Origin: Candidatus Omnitrophica bacterium CG1_02_40_15
GTDB lineage: Bacteria; Omnitrophota; Gorgyraeia; Gorgyraeales; Gorgyraeaceae
NCBI GenBank assembly: GCA_001871815.1
Contig: MNVP01000070.1
Span: 1-14,026 of the forward strand
Length of the DNA: 14,026 nt
Direction: 5' to 3'
This document shows positions 6,314-11,930 of this stretch, in pieces. The translations under genes and the position numbers were made by a program. Below the pieces are notes generated by a model. It saw only the letters and a list, made by a program, of their open reading frames with translations. It did not search any database and was not told the DNA's origin. The stretch's first letter is position 1, and every line of letters starts with the position of its first letter.

Positions 6314-7129
6314 ATGGATATCCAAAAATACATAATAGATAAGAAAAAAATAATAGATAGAACGTTAGATAAGTATCTTCCTTCAAGTTCTGTAAAGCCT
6401 GAAATTATACACAGGGCTATGAGGTATTCAGTATTTCCAGGAGGTAAAAGAATAAGGCCTATATTTGCTATTGCAGGATTTGAGGCGTGTGGAGGAAAAG
6501 GTAATTCGATAATACCTGTTGCGTGCGGCATAGAATTAGCGCATTCCTATACCCTTGTGCACGATGATATGCCATGTATGGATGATGATAATTTCAGGCG
6601 CGGCAAAAAAACATGCCATAAAAAATACGGAGAAGATATGGCGCTTCTGGCAGGGGACGGACTTCTGACGCTGGTATTTCAGGTAATAGCAGAATCAGGC
6701 AGCATAGAGGCAGTAAAAGAGATATCAAAAGCAATCGGGACTCGCGGCACAATAGGCGGACAGGTTGCGGATATCTTAAAAAAAAAGGCAGAGGGCAGAG
6801 GGCAAAGGGCAGAGATAGAATACATTAATTTAAAGAAGACAGCAGTGCTGTTTGAAGTAGCGGTAAAATCAGGCGGGATTATTAAAGGCGCAAGTAAACA
6901 AGAAATAAAAGCCCTAGGGGATTTTGGGAGAAATATTGGCCTTACATTCCAACTCTTGGATGATTTAAAGGATAAGGATGGCTATGTGAAACTTTATGGC
7001 GAAAAACGTACAAAAGAAAAAGCCAAACTTTTAGCAAGAAAAGCAAAGAGTTATTTGAAAATTTTAGGCAAAAGAGCAGATAGATTATCAAAACTAGCTG
7101 ATTTAATATTGAATTCAGCGCCTGATTAA
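6314..7129 (+). CDS. ispA: Polyprenyl diphosphate synthase (farnesyl/geranylgeranyl type)
   Basis: A 271-residue trans-isoprenyl diphosphate synthase that condenses isopentenyl diphosphate with allylic diphosphates. The first Asp-rich motif is DDMPCMDDD (residues 84-92), of the DDxxxxD form usual for bacterial farnesyl-type enzymes, preceded by FPGGKRIRP (41-49). The second is FQLLDDLKDKDGY (212-223), with D216, D217 and D220. LLAGDGLLT (111-119) and GTIGGQVADI (145-154) are also typical. Residues about 157-168, just after GGQVADI, are encoded by a 7-bp tandem repeat and make a charged insert. Chain length cannot be read reliably, so the ispA symbol is by family and by its xseB-dxs neighbours. 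ATG 6314 fits the family start although no clear ribosome site precedes it. Confidence 0.88.
   Translation: MDIQKYIIDKKKIIDRTLDKYLPSSSVKPEIIHRAMRYSVFPGGKRIRPIFAIAGFEACGGKGNSIIPVACGIELAHSYTLVHDDMPCMDDDNFRRGKKTCHKKYGEDMALLAGDGLLTLVFQVIAESGSIEAVKEISKAIGTRGTIGGQVADILKKKAEGRGQRAEIEYINLKKTAVLFEVAVKSGGIIKGASKQEIKALGDFGRNIGLTFQLLDDLKDKDGYVKLYGEKRTKEKAKLLARKAKSYLKILGKRADRLSKLADLILNSAPD
6787..6814 (+). repeat. 7-bp tandem repeat inside ispA
   Basis: Four head-to-tail heptamers lie here: GGCAGAG, GGCAGAG, GGCAAAG, GGCAGAG. Three are identical and one has a single change. They encode part of KKKAEGRGQRAEIEY in a loop after GGQVADI, where the family normally has a short acidic stretch. Each unit is 7 bp, so gain or loss of one unit would shift the frame; only changes of three units keep it. 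Confidence 0.9.
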
Positions 7130-7134
7130 TAAAT

Positions 7135-7171
7135 AACTTTATACTTGCGGTATTGTCAGAAGTGTAAAGTT
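7135..7171. repeat. Hairpin between ispA and dxs
   Basis: AACTTTATACTT (7135-7146) pairs with AAGTGTAAAGTT (7160-7171): 12 bp with one G-T wobble, around the 13-nt loop GCGGTATTGTCAG. It fills most of the 62-bp gap and ends 20 nt before the preferred dxs start (2 nt before an alternative TTG). There is no T-run. It may influence dxs translation, but nothing proves that. Confidence 0.6.
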
Positions 7172-7191
7172 GTTTGGGCCTATGCAAAGAT

Positions 7192-9123
7192 ATGGCACAG
7201 AGATTGTTGGATAATATAAATAACCCAGCCGATTTAAAAAAACTCAGCGTAGATAAATTACCTATTTTAGCGCAGGAGATACGGGATGTTATCATAAATA
7301 CGGTGGCTTCTTCAGGCGGACATCTGGCGTCAAGCCTTGGCGCGGTAGAGCTTATTATAGGGATACATTACTGTTTAAATGCGCCTGAAGATATTATTAT
7401 ATGGGACGTAGGGCATCAGGCATATGCCCATAAGATTTTGACAGGTAGAAAAGATAGATTCTCTACGCTTCGTAAGACAGGGGGCTTAAGCGGGTTTCCG
7501 AATAAATATGAAAGCGAGTATGATGTATTTACCACAGGCCATGGCTCAACTTCTATTTCTACAGCGCTTGGTATGGCTGTGGCGAAGGATATAGAACAGA
7601 AAAATTATAAAGTTGTGGCAGTTATAGGGGATGCGTCTCTTGGAGGAGGGATGGCATTGGAGGCCTTAAATCACGCGGGCCATCTGCATAAAAATATGCT
7701 GGTTATCCTGAATGATAACGAGATGAGTATATCCAAAAGCGTTGGGGCGTTGAGTAAATATTTAAATAGGATTATTACAGCGCCTGTATATAACAAGATA
7801 AGGAAAGATATTGAGAATTTGCTTGCGAGGGTTCCTCGCTTTGGTTTCAGCGTTATACGTTCGGCAAGAAGGCTGGAAGAAGGGCTTAAAAATCTTCTTG
7901 TCCCTGGGATGCTTTTTGAAGAACTTGGGTTCAGGTATTTTGGGCCGATTGACGGAAATGACGTGGCTATGGTTATAAATACTATAAAAAATATTGTAAA
8001 CCTGGATGAGCCTGTCCTGCTGCATGTGGTTACAAAAAAAGGAAAAGGCTATAGTTTTGCAGAAAAAGGACCTGAAAAATTTCACGGCATATCTGGTTTT
8101 AATGTGAATACAGGCGAGAAAATAGCAGCAGTGAAAGATATTGTGCCTGAAGAAGGTTTTACAAAGGCATTTGGCAACAAAATAGTAGAAATAGCTAAAG
8201 ACAATAAAAGGATAGTAGCTATAACAGCCGCGATGCCGGAAGGCACAGGCCTTAATAAATTTGCGAATATTTTTCCTGATAGATTTTTTGACGTAGGCAT
8301 GGCTGAGCAGCATGCTGTGGGATTTGCAGCGGGCTTGGCAAGGGCTGGTTTTAAACCCGTGGTAGCCATATATTCCACTTTTTTACAGCGCTCTTACGAC
8401 CAGTTACTCCATGATGTGTGCCTCCAAAATTTGAATGTAGTTTTAATGCTTGACAGGGCAGGCCTTGTGGGAAAAGACGGGCCTACACATCACGGGGCAT
8501 TTGACATAAGTTATATAAGGCATTTGCCGAATATTGTGTCTATGGCCCCAAGAAATGAAGAAGAATTGAATAATATGTTTAACTGGGCTATCTCTTATGA
8601 TAAAGGCCCTGTTGCAATAAGATATCCGCGCGGCGCAAGCTACAAGTATTGTTCGAGCGAGTCCGCTATTACGGCATTGGCGGACGAGTCGAGAACTCCT
8701 ATAACTTTAGGCAAAGGAGAGGTGTTAAAAAAAGGCAAAGATGCTACAATAGTGAGTATTGGTTATATGTCTAATATAGTATTAGAGGCAGCGTCTTTTT
8801 TAACGAAAGACGGCATAGATGCCGAAATTATAAACGCAAGATTTATTAAACCATTGGATATAGAGTTAATAATAGAGTCTATTTTAAAAACAGGCAAGCT
8901 TTTTACAGTAGAAGAAAACGCTTTAAGCGGAGGATTTGGCTCAGGAGTTTTAGAATTAATTATTGATAAAGTCAGGAAATATATTATAATTAAAAATATG
9001 GCTTTGCCTGATAAGTTTATTGAGCACGGGGACAGGGCTTTATTATTAGATAAGTATGGGTTGTCTAGCCGGAAGATTAAAGAAACTATAAAGAGAGTTC
9101 TCGACTCCCCGCCACAGAAATAA
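7192..9123 (+). CDS. dxs: 1-deoxy-D-xylulose-5-phosphate synthase
   Basis: A 643-residue thiamine-diphosphate enzyme that condenses pyruvate and glyceraldehyde-3-phosphate to give DXP, the first step of the MEP isoprenoid pathway. Seen: SSGGHLASSLGAVEL (40-54), WDVGHQAYAHKILTGR (71-86), the TDP motif IGDASLGGGMALEALNHAG (145-163) with N174, the transketolase-type catalytic Glu in FDVGMAEQHAVGFAAG (E372), and DRAGLVGKDGPTHHG. The usual third Gly of the GDG motif is Ala here. Residues about 487-502 (CSSESAITALADESRT) between RYPRGA and PITLGKGE are encoded by a palindromic repeat and lengthen a variable loop. The last residues (VLDSPPQK) and the stop come from another copy. ATG 7192 fits the family; TTG 7174 would add six residues, and neither has a strong ribosome site. 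Confidence 0.95.
   Translation: MAQRLLDNINNPADLKKLSVDKLPILAQEIRDVIINTVASSGGHLASSLGAVELIIGIHYCLNAPEDIIIWDVGHQAYAHKILTGRKDRFSTLRKTGGLSGFPNKYESEYDVFTTGHGSTSISTALGMAVAKDIEQKNYKVVAVIGDASLGGGMALEALNHAGHLHKNMLVILNDNEMSISKSVGALSKYLNRIITAPVYNKIRKDIENLLARVPRFGFSVIRSARRLEEGLKNLLVPGMLFEELGFRYFGPIDGNDVAMVINTIKNIVNLDEPVLLHVVTKKGKGYSFAEKGPEKFHGISGFNVNTGEKIAAVKDIVPEEGFTKAFGNKIVEIAKDNKRIVAITAAMPEGTGLNKFANIFPDRFFDVGMAEQHAVGFAAGLARAGFKPVVAIYSTFLQRSYDQLLHDVCLQNLNVVLMLDRAGLVGKDGPTHHGAFDISYIRHLPNIVSMAPRNEEELNNMFNWAISYDKGPVAIRYPRGASYKYCSSESAITALADESRTPITLGKGEVLKKGKDATIVSIGYMSNIVLEAASFLTKDGIDAEIINARFIKPLDIELIIESILKTGKLFTVEENALSGGFGSGVLELIIDKVRKYIIIKNMALPDKFIEHGDRALLLDKYGLSSRKIKETIKRVLDSPPQK
8651..8696 (-). repeat. 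Palindromic element inserted in frame within dxs
   Basis: On the minus strand this 46-bp stretch starts GTTCTCGACT and ends CGCTCGAAC, the same ends as intergenic copies. GTCCGC (8661-8666) pairs with GCGGAC (8680-8685) and GTTC with GAAC at the extremes. It encodes Dxs residues 487-502, between conserved RYPRGA and PITLGKGE, where Dxs proteins vary in length. The reading frame stays open and the downstream domain is intact. Confidence 0.88.
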
Positions 9124-9140
9124 TGGCGGGCCGCTCGAAC
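9097..9140 (+). repeat. Palindromic element carrying the dxs stop codon
   Basis: This 44-bp element begins GTTCTCGACT (9097-9106) and ends CCGCTCGAAC (9131-9140). Its interior is a perfect 7-bp stem, CCCGCCA (9108-9114) with TGGCGGG (9124-9130), around the 9-nt loop CAGAAATAA, which holds the dxs stop TAA. It encodes the last residues of Dxs, VLDSPPQK. The 13-nt string CCCGCCACAGAAA also occurs inside gltX at 12787-12799. Confidence 0.88.
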
Positions 9141-9300
9141 AATATTCTTCGAGTCCCTCGGCTTCACTCGGGATAAACTTTGTCGAGAAGTTCTCGACTC
9201 GGCCCTTTGGGCCTCGCTCGAACAATATTGGAGCAGGTGTCCGCTCGAACAATATTCTTCGAGTCCCTCGACTTCACTCGGGATAAACTTTGTCGAGAAG
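9131..9300. repeat. Pair of 60-bp direct repeats with an intervening palindromic element, upstream of the ferredoxin gene
   Basis: 9131-9190 and 9241-9300 are identical at 59 of 60 positions (G at 9161, A at 9271), 110 bp apart start to start. Each begins CCGCTCGAACAATATTCTTC and ends TTTGTCGAGAAG, with a TCCCTCG/CTCGGGA hairpin inside. Between them, 9190-9223 is another GTTCTCGACT...CGCTCGAAC element whose interior is GGCCC-TTT-GGGCC. CGCTCGAACAATATT occurs three times (from 9132, 9215 and 9242). The block ends 8 bp before the ferredoxin ATG. No gene lies in it; the in-frame extension upstream of the ferredoxin is only repeat sequence. Confidence 0.93.
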
Positions 9301-9308
9301 AATTGATT

Positions 9309-9512
9309 ATGCCGAAAATAAAAATTGATATAGAAAAATGCAAGGGCTGCGGGCTTTGCGTGTTGTATTGTAATAAAGGCCAGTTGAAATCTGATAAAAC
9401 ACTTAATAAAAAAGGCATACACGCTGTTAAATTTATTGATGAAGATAAATGCACTGGCTGTTCTTTTTGCGCAATTATATGTCCGGATATGTGTATAACA
9501 GTGTATAAATAG
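9309..9512 (+). CDS. korD: 2[4Fe-4S] ferredoxin, delta subunit of 2-oxoacid:ferredoxin oxidoreductase
   Basis: A 67-residue ferredoxin with two cluster motifs: CKGCGLCVLYC (C11, C14, C17, C21) and CTGCSFCAIICPD (C48, C51, C54, C58). Each has the CxxCxxCxxxC spacing of a [4Fe-4S] cluster; the Pro usually after the fourth Cys is replaced by Asn in the first. Placed directly before the alpha, beta and gamma genes, it is most likely the electron-transfer subunit of that complex, passing electrons from the beta subunit to free ferredoxin. I chose ATG 9309 because the protein then begins MPKIKIDIEKCKGC as in this family; the longer frame from 9180 reads only repeat DNA. The ribosome site (GAGAAG, from 9295) is weak and derives from the repeat. 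Confidence 0.9.
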   Translation: MPKIKIDIEKCKGCGLCVLYCNKGQLKSDKTLNKKGIHAVKFIDEDKCTGCSFCAIICPDMCITVYK

Positions 9513-9558
9513 CTATAAGTTATAAAAAAAGATTACAGCTTAAAACTTAAGGCTAAAT

Positions 9559-10617
9559 ATGAAAAAGATATTAATGTGCGGAAATGAAGCAATTGCAGAG
9601 GCAGCTATAATAGCAGGCTGCAGGTTTTACGCAGGCTATCCTATTACTCCTCAAAATGAACTTCCTAGTTATATGTCAAAACGTATGCCTGAAGTAGGAG
9701 GAATTTTTATACAGTCTGAGAGCGAGATATCTGCAATAAATATGGTTTTTGGGGCGTCTCTTACAGGCATCAGGGCGATGACTTCTTCATCCAGCCCTGG
9801 CATTAGTTTGAAACAAGAAGGGATCTCTTACCTTGCTGCATGCGAACTTCCAGCAGTTATAGTGAATATTATGAGAGGCGGGCCAGGGCTGGGAAATATT
9901 GCGCCCAGCCAAAGCGATTATTTTCAAGCCACAAAAGGCGGCGGCCATGGAGATTACCACACAATAGTAATTGCGCCTGCGTCTTTACAGGAAATGGCTG
10001 ATCTCACAATACTTTCATTTGACCTGGCAGATAAATACAGGACGCCGGTTATGATATTAGGCGATGGGATTTTAGGCCAGATGATGGCGCCAGTAGAGTT
10101 TAAAAGTTTAAAGCCTAAAGTTGAAAGTTTTGGTAAAAAAGATTGGATACTGGACGGGTGCAAGGGAAGGAAACCGCGAATAATAAGGTCTCTTTTGCTT
10201 GCCGAAGGGGAACTGGAGAGGCTGAATCTGAAATTGCAGAAGAAATATAACGAAATAAAAGATAAAGAACAGCGCTGCGAAGTTTTATATGGAGATGATA
10301 GCGAAATTATGCTGGTAGCTTATGGCACTTCAAGCAGGATATCTAGAAGCGTTATTGAGAGATTGCGTAAAACAGGCAAAAAAATTGGGATGTTAAGGCC
10401 AATAAGCCTATGGCCTTTTCCTGAGAAAGAATTAAAAAGAGTAGCTAAGAGGGCAAAAGCGTTTTTGGTTATAGAGATGAGCTGTGGCCAAATGATAGAA
10501 GATGTGAAGTTGGCCATAGATTGCGCGAGGCCTGTATATTTTTATGGCCGCACAGGTGGCGAGATACCTAGCGAAGAAGAGATAATTAAAACAATTGAGG
10601 ACAAGACCAGGTCTTGA
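9559..10617 (+). CDS. korA: 2-oxoacid:ferredoxin oxidoreductase alpha subunit (KorA/VorB type)
   Basis: A 352-residue subunit of an anaerobic 2-oxoacid:ferredoxin oxidoreductase, which decarboxylates a 2-oxoacid with CoA to give acyl-CoA, CO2 and reduced ferredoxin. The pyrimidine-binding domain has GNEAIAEAAIIAGCRFYAGY (8-27), then PITPQNELPSYM, QSESEISAINMVFGASL, MTSSSSPGISLKQEGISY and RGGPGLGNIAPSQSDYFQA. The C-terminal domain contains VAYGTSSRISRS and GMLRPISLWPFPEKEL. The best family resemblance is to VorB/KorA proteins annotated for 2-oxoisovalerate or 2-oxoglutarate; the substrate cannot be decided by reading. ATG 9559 has AAGG 6 nt upstream. The last codons lie in an inverted repeat. 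46 bp separate it from the ferredoxin and 39 bp from the beta subunit. Confidence 0.94.
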   Translation: MKKILMCGNEAIAEAAIIAGCRFYAGYPITPQNELPSYMSKRMPEVGGIFIQSESEISAINMVFGASLTGIRAMTSSSSPGISLKQEGISYLAACELPAVIVNIMRGGPGLGNIAPSQSDYFQATKGGGHGDYHTIVIAPASLQEMADLTILSFDLADKYRTPVMILGDGILGQMMAPVEFKSLKPKVESFGKKDWILDGCKGRKPRIIRSLLLAEGELERLNLKLQKKYNEIKDKEQRCEVLYGDDSEIMLVAYGTSSRISRSVIERLRKTGKKIGMLRPISLWPFPEKELKRVAKRAKAFLVIEMSCGQMIEDVKLAIDCARPVYFYGRTGGEIPSEEEIIKTIEDKTRS

Positions 10618-10650
10618 GCACAATAAACTGTGGCCAAGGCCTGGTCTTGT
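10601..10650. repeat. Inverted repeat across the korA stop and korB leader
   Basis: ACAAGACCAGG (10601-10611) is the exact complement of CCTGGTCTTGT (10640-10650). The left side is itself a 15-nt palindrome (CAAGACC-A-GGTCTTG, 10602-10616), and GGCCAAGGCC (10632-10641) is another. The korA stop (10615-10617) lies inside, and the structure ends 6 nt before korB ATG 10657. No convincing Shine-Dalgarno sequence remains between it and korB. Confidence 0.8.
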
Positions 10651-10656
10651 AAGCGT

Positions 10657-11394
10657 ATGGATAAGATTTTTAAAAAACCGGAAAGCATCAGGGATGTGGG
10701 CACTCACTATTGCCCGGGCTGCGGCCATGGCATTGTACATCGCATTATATGTGAAGTTGTGGATGAACTTGATATAAGGGAAAATCTTATCGGCATAGCG
10801 CCTGTGGGATGCGCTGTCATAGCTTACGATTACTGGGATTTTGATGTGACAGAAGCAGCGCATGGCAGGGTTCCTGCTGTTGCAACAGGCATAAAAAGAG
10901 TAAGGCCTGATAAAATAGTGTTTGGCTATCAGGGAGATGGCGATCTTGCTGCGATAGGGACCGCAGAAATAATTCACGCTGCTAATAGAGGAGAAAATAT
11001 CACAATAATATTTGTAAATAATACGGTATATGGCATGACAGGCGGCCAGATGGCGCCTACTACTTTACTAAAGCAGAAAACCGCGACTACGCCTTCAGGC
11101 AGGGAACAGAAGACTCACGGTTTTCCTTTAAAGGTATGCGAATTATTATCTGTATTGCCGGGCGTTGTGCATTCAGAAAGGGTTTCTGTGCATAATCCGC
11201 AGAATGTTTTAAAGGCAAAAAAAGCAATAAAAAAAGCGTTTGAGAATCAAATTAAAAATTTAGGTTTTTCAATAGTTGAGGTCCTTTCTCCGTGCCCTAC
11301 CTATCTTGGGCTTACTCCTCAGGATGCGGTGAAATGGGTGGGAGAGGAGATGGCAAAGGAATACCCCATCGGTATATACAAAGGTGCAGCGTGA
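10657..11394 (+). CDS. korB: 2-oxoacid:ferredoxin oxidoreductase beta subunit (TPP-binding)
   Basis: The 245-residue thiamine-diphosphate and [4Fe-4S] subunit of the complex. The TDP/Mg motif begins GYQGDGDLAAIGTAE (90-104) and closes with IFVNN (118-122). Four cysteines match the cluster ligands of this subunit type: C19 and C22 in HYCPGCGHG, C52 in APVGCAV, and C213 in LSPCPTY. YGMTGGQMAPTT (125-136) is a family signature near the substrate pocket. I prefer ATG 10657, giving MDKIFKKPESIRDVGTHYCPGC as in homologues, over an in-frame GTG at 10630 that would read through the upstream inverted repeat; neither has a good ribosome site. The stop overlaps the gamma start by 4 bases, so those two are probably translationally coupled. 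Confidence 0.95.
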   Translation: MDKIFKKPESIRDVGTHYCPGCGHGIVHRIICEVVDELDIRENLIGIAPVGCAVIAYDYWDFDVTEAAHGRVPAVATGIKRVRPDKIVFGYQGDGDLAAIGTAEIIHAANRGENITIIFVNNTVYGMTGGQMAPTTLLKQKTATTPSGREQKTHGFPLKVCELLSVLPGVVHSERVSVHNPQNVLKAKKAIKKAFENQIKNLGFSIVEVLSPCPTYLGLTPQDAVKWVGEEMAKEYPIGIYKGAA

Positions 11395-11930
11395 AAGAAG
11401 AAATAATTTTCGCAGGATTTGGAGGGCAAGGCATAATGCTAATGGGCAAAGCCCTGGCTTATGCAGCTATGAATAACGGAAGGCATGTTACGTGGATGCC
11501 TTCTTATGGCGCGGAAGTTAGAGGAGGAACTGCGCATTCCATGGTAATTATTTCAGATGAAATCATTGCGTCTCCTGTTGTAAAAGAACCTACTATATGT
11601 GTTGTTATGAACAGGCCGTCTCTTCAAAAATTTGAAACCAGAGTTAAAAAAGGCGGGTTTCTAATAGTGAATAAATCGCTTATAGACATAGATGCTGCAA
11701 GAAATGATATAGATATTTTAAATATACCTGCGACTAACATGGCTTCGGAACTCAATAGCCTTAAATCTGCTAATATGATAATATTAGGGGCGCTCTTGGC
11801 AAAAAGAAGCATAGTTTCTTTAGAATCTTTGATAGATGCGCTAAAGGATGCGTTATCTGTTTCTAATTATAATATGATACCTATTAATGAAAAAGCTATA
11901 AGAAAGGGTTTTGAGTATGGTTCGCGTTAG
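11391..11930 (+). CDS. korC: 2-oxoacid:ferredoxin oxidoreductase gamma subunit
   Basis: The 179-residue gamma subunit, of the family linked to CoA binding in pyruvate-type ferredoxin oxidoreductases. The N-terminus has the glycine-rich motif FAGFGGQGIMLMGKALA (7-23), followed by WMPSYGAEVRGGTAHSMVII (35-54), the family's most conserved region, and later NIPATNMASEL and ANMIILGALL. GTG 11391 is the start: it overlaps the beta stop (GTGA), AAGGTG lies just upstream, and the protein begins VKEEIIFAGFGGQG as homologues do. A longer frame from 11292 only reads the beta gene out of frame. The 3' end overlaps gltX by 14 bases (ATG 11917). Confidence 0.94.
   Translation: MKEEIIFAGFGGQGIMLMGKALAYAAMNNGRHVTWMPSYGAEVRGGTAHSMVIISDEIIASPVVKEPTICVVMNRPSLQKFETRVKKGGFLIVNKSLIDIDAARNDIDILNIPATNMASELNSLKSANMIILGALLAKRSIVSLESLIDALKDALSVSNYNMIPINEKAIRKGFEYGSR

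Noticed and set aside
9131..9300. CRISPR-like array.
   Set aside because: Only two 60-bp copies, with palindromic content in the spacer and no further repeats or cas genes.
9180..9308. A 43-residue N-terminal extension of the ferredoxin starting in the repeat block.
   Set aside because: The extra sequence is a translation of palindromic repeat DNA. The family-like start MPKIKIDIEKCKGC is at ATG 9309.
8763..9422. A 219-residue open frame on the minus strand spanning the dxs end, the repeats and the ferredoxin start.
   Set aside because: It contains repeated peptides only because it reads through the 60-bp direct repeats; no domain is recognisable, and it overlaps two clear genes.
10595..10777. 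Small plus-strand frame over the korA/korB junction with a repeated RPGL peptide.
   Set aside because: It arises from the inverted repeat and then runs out of frame through korB; no ribosome site.
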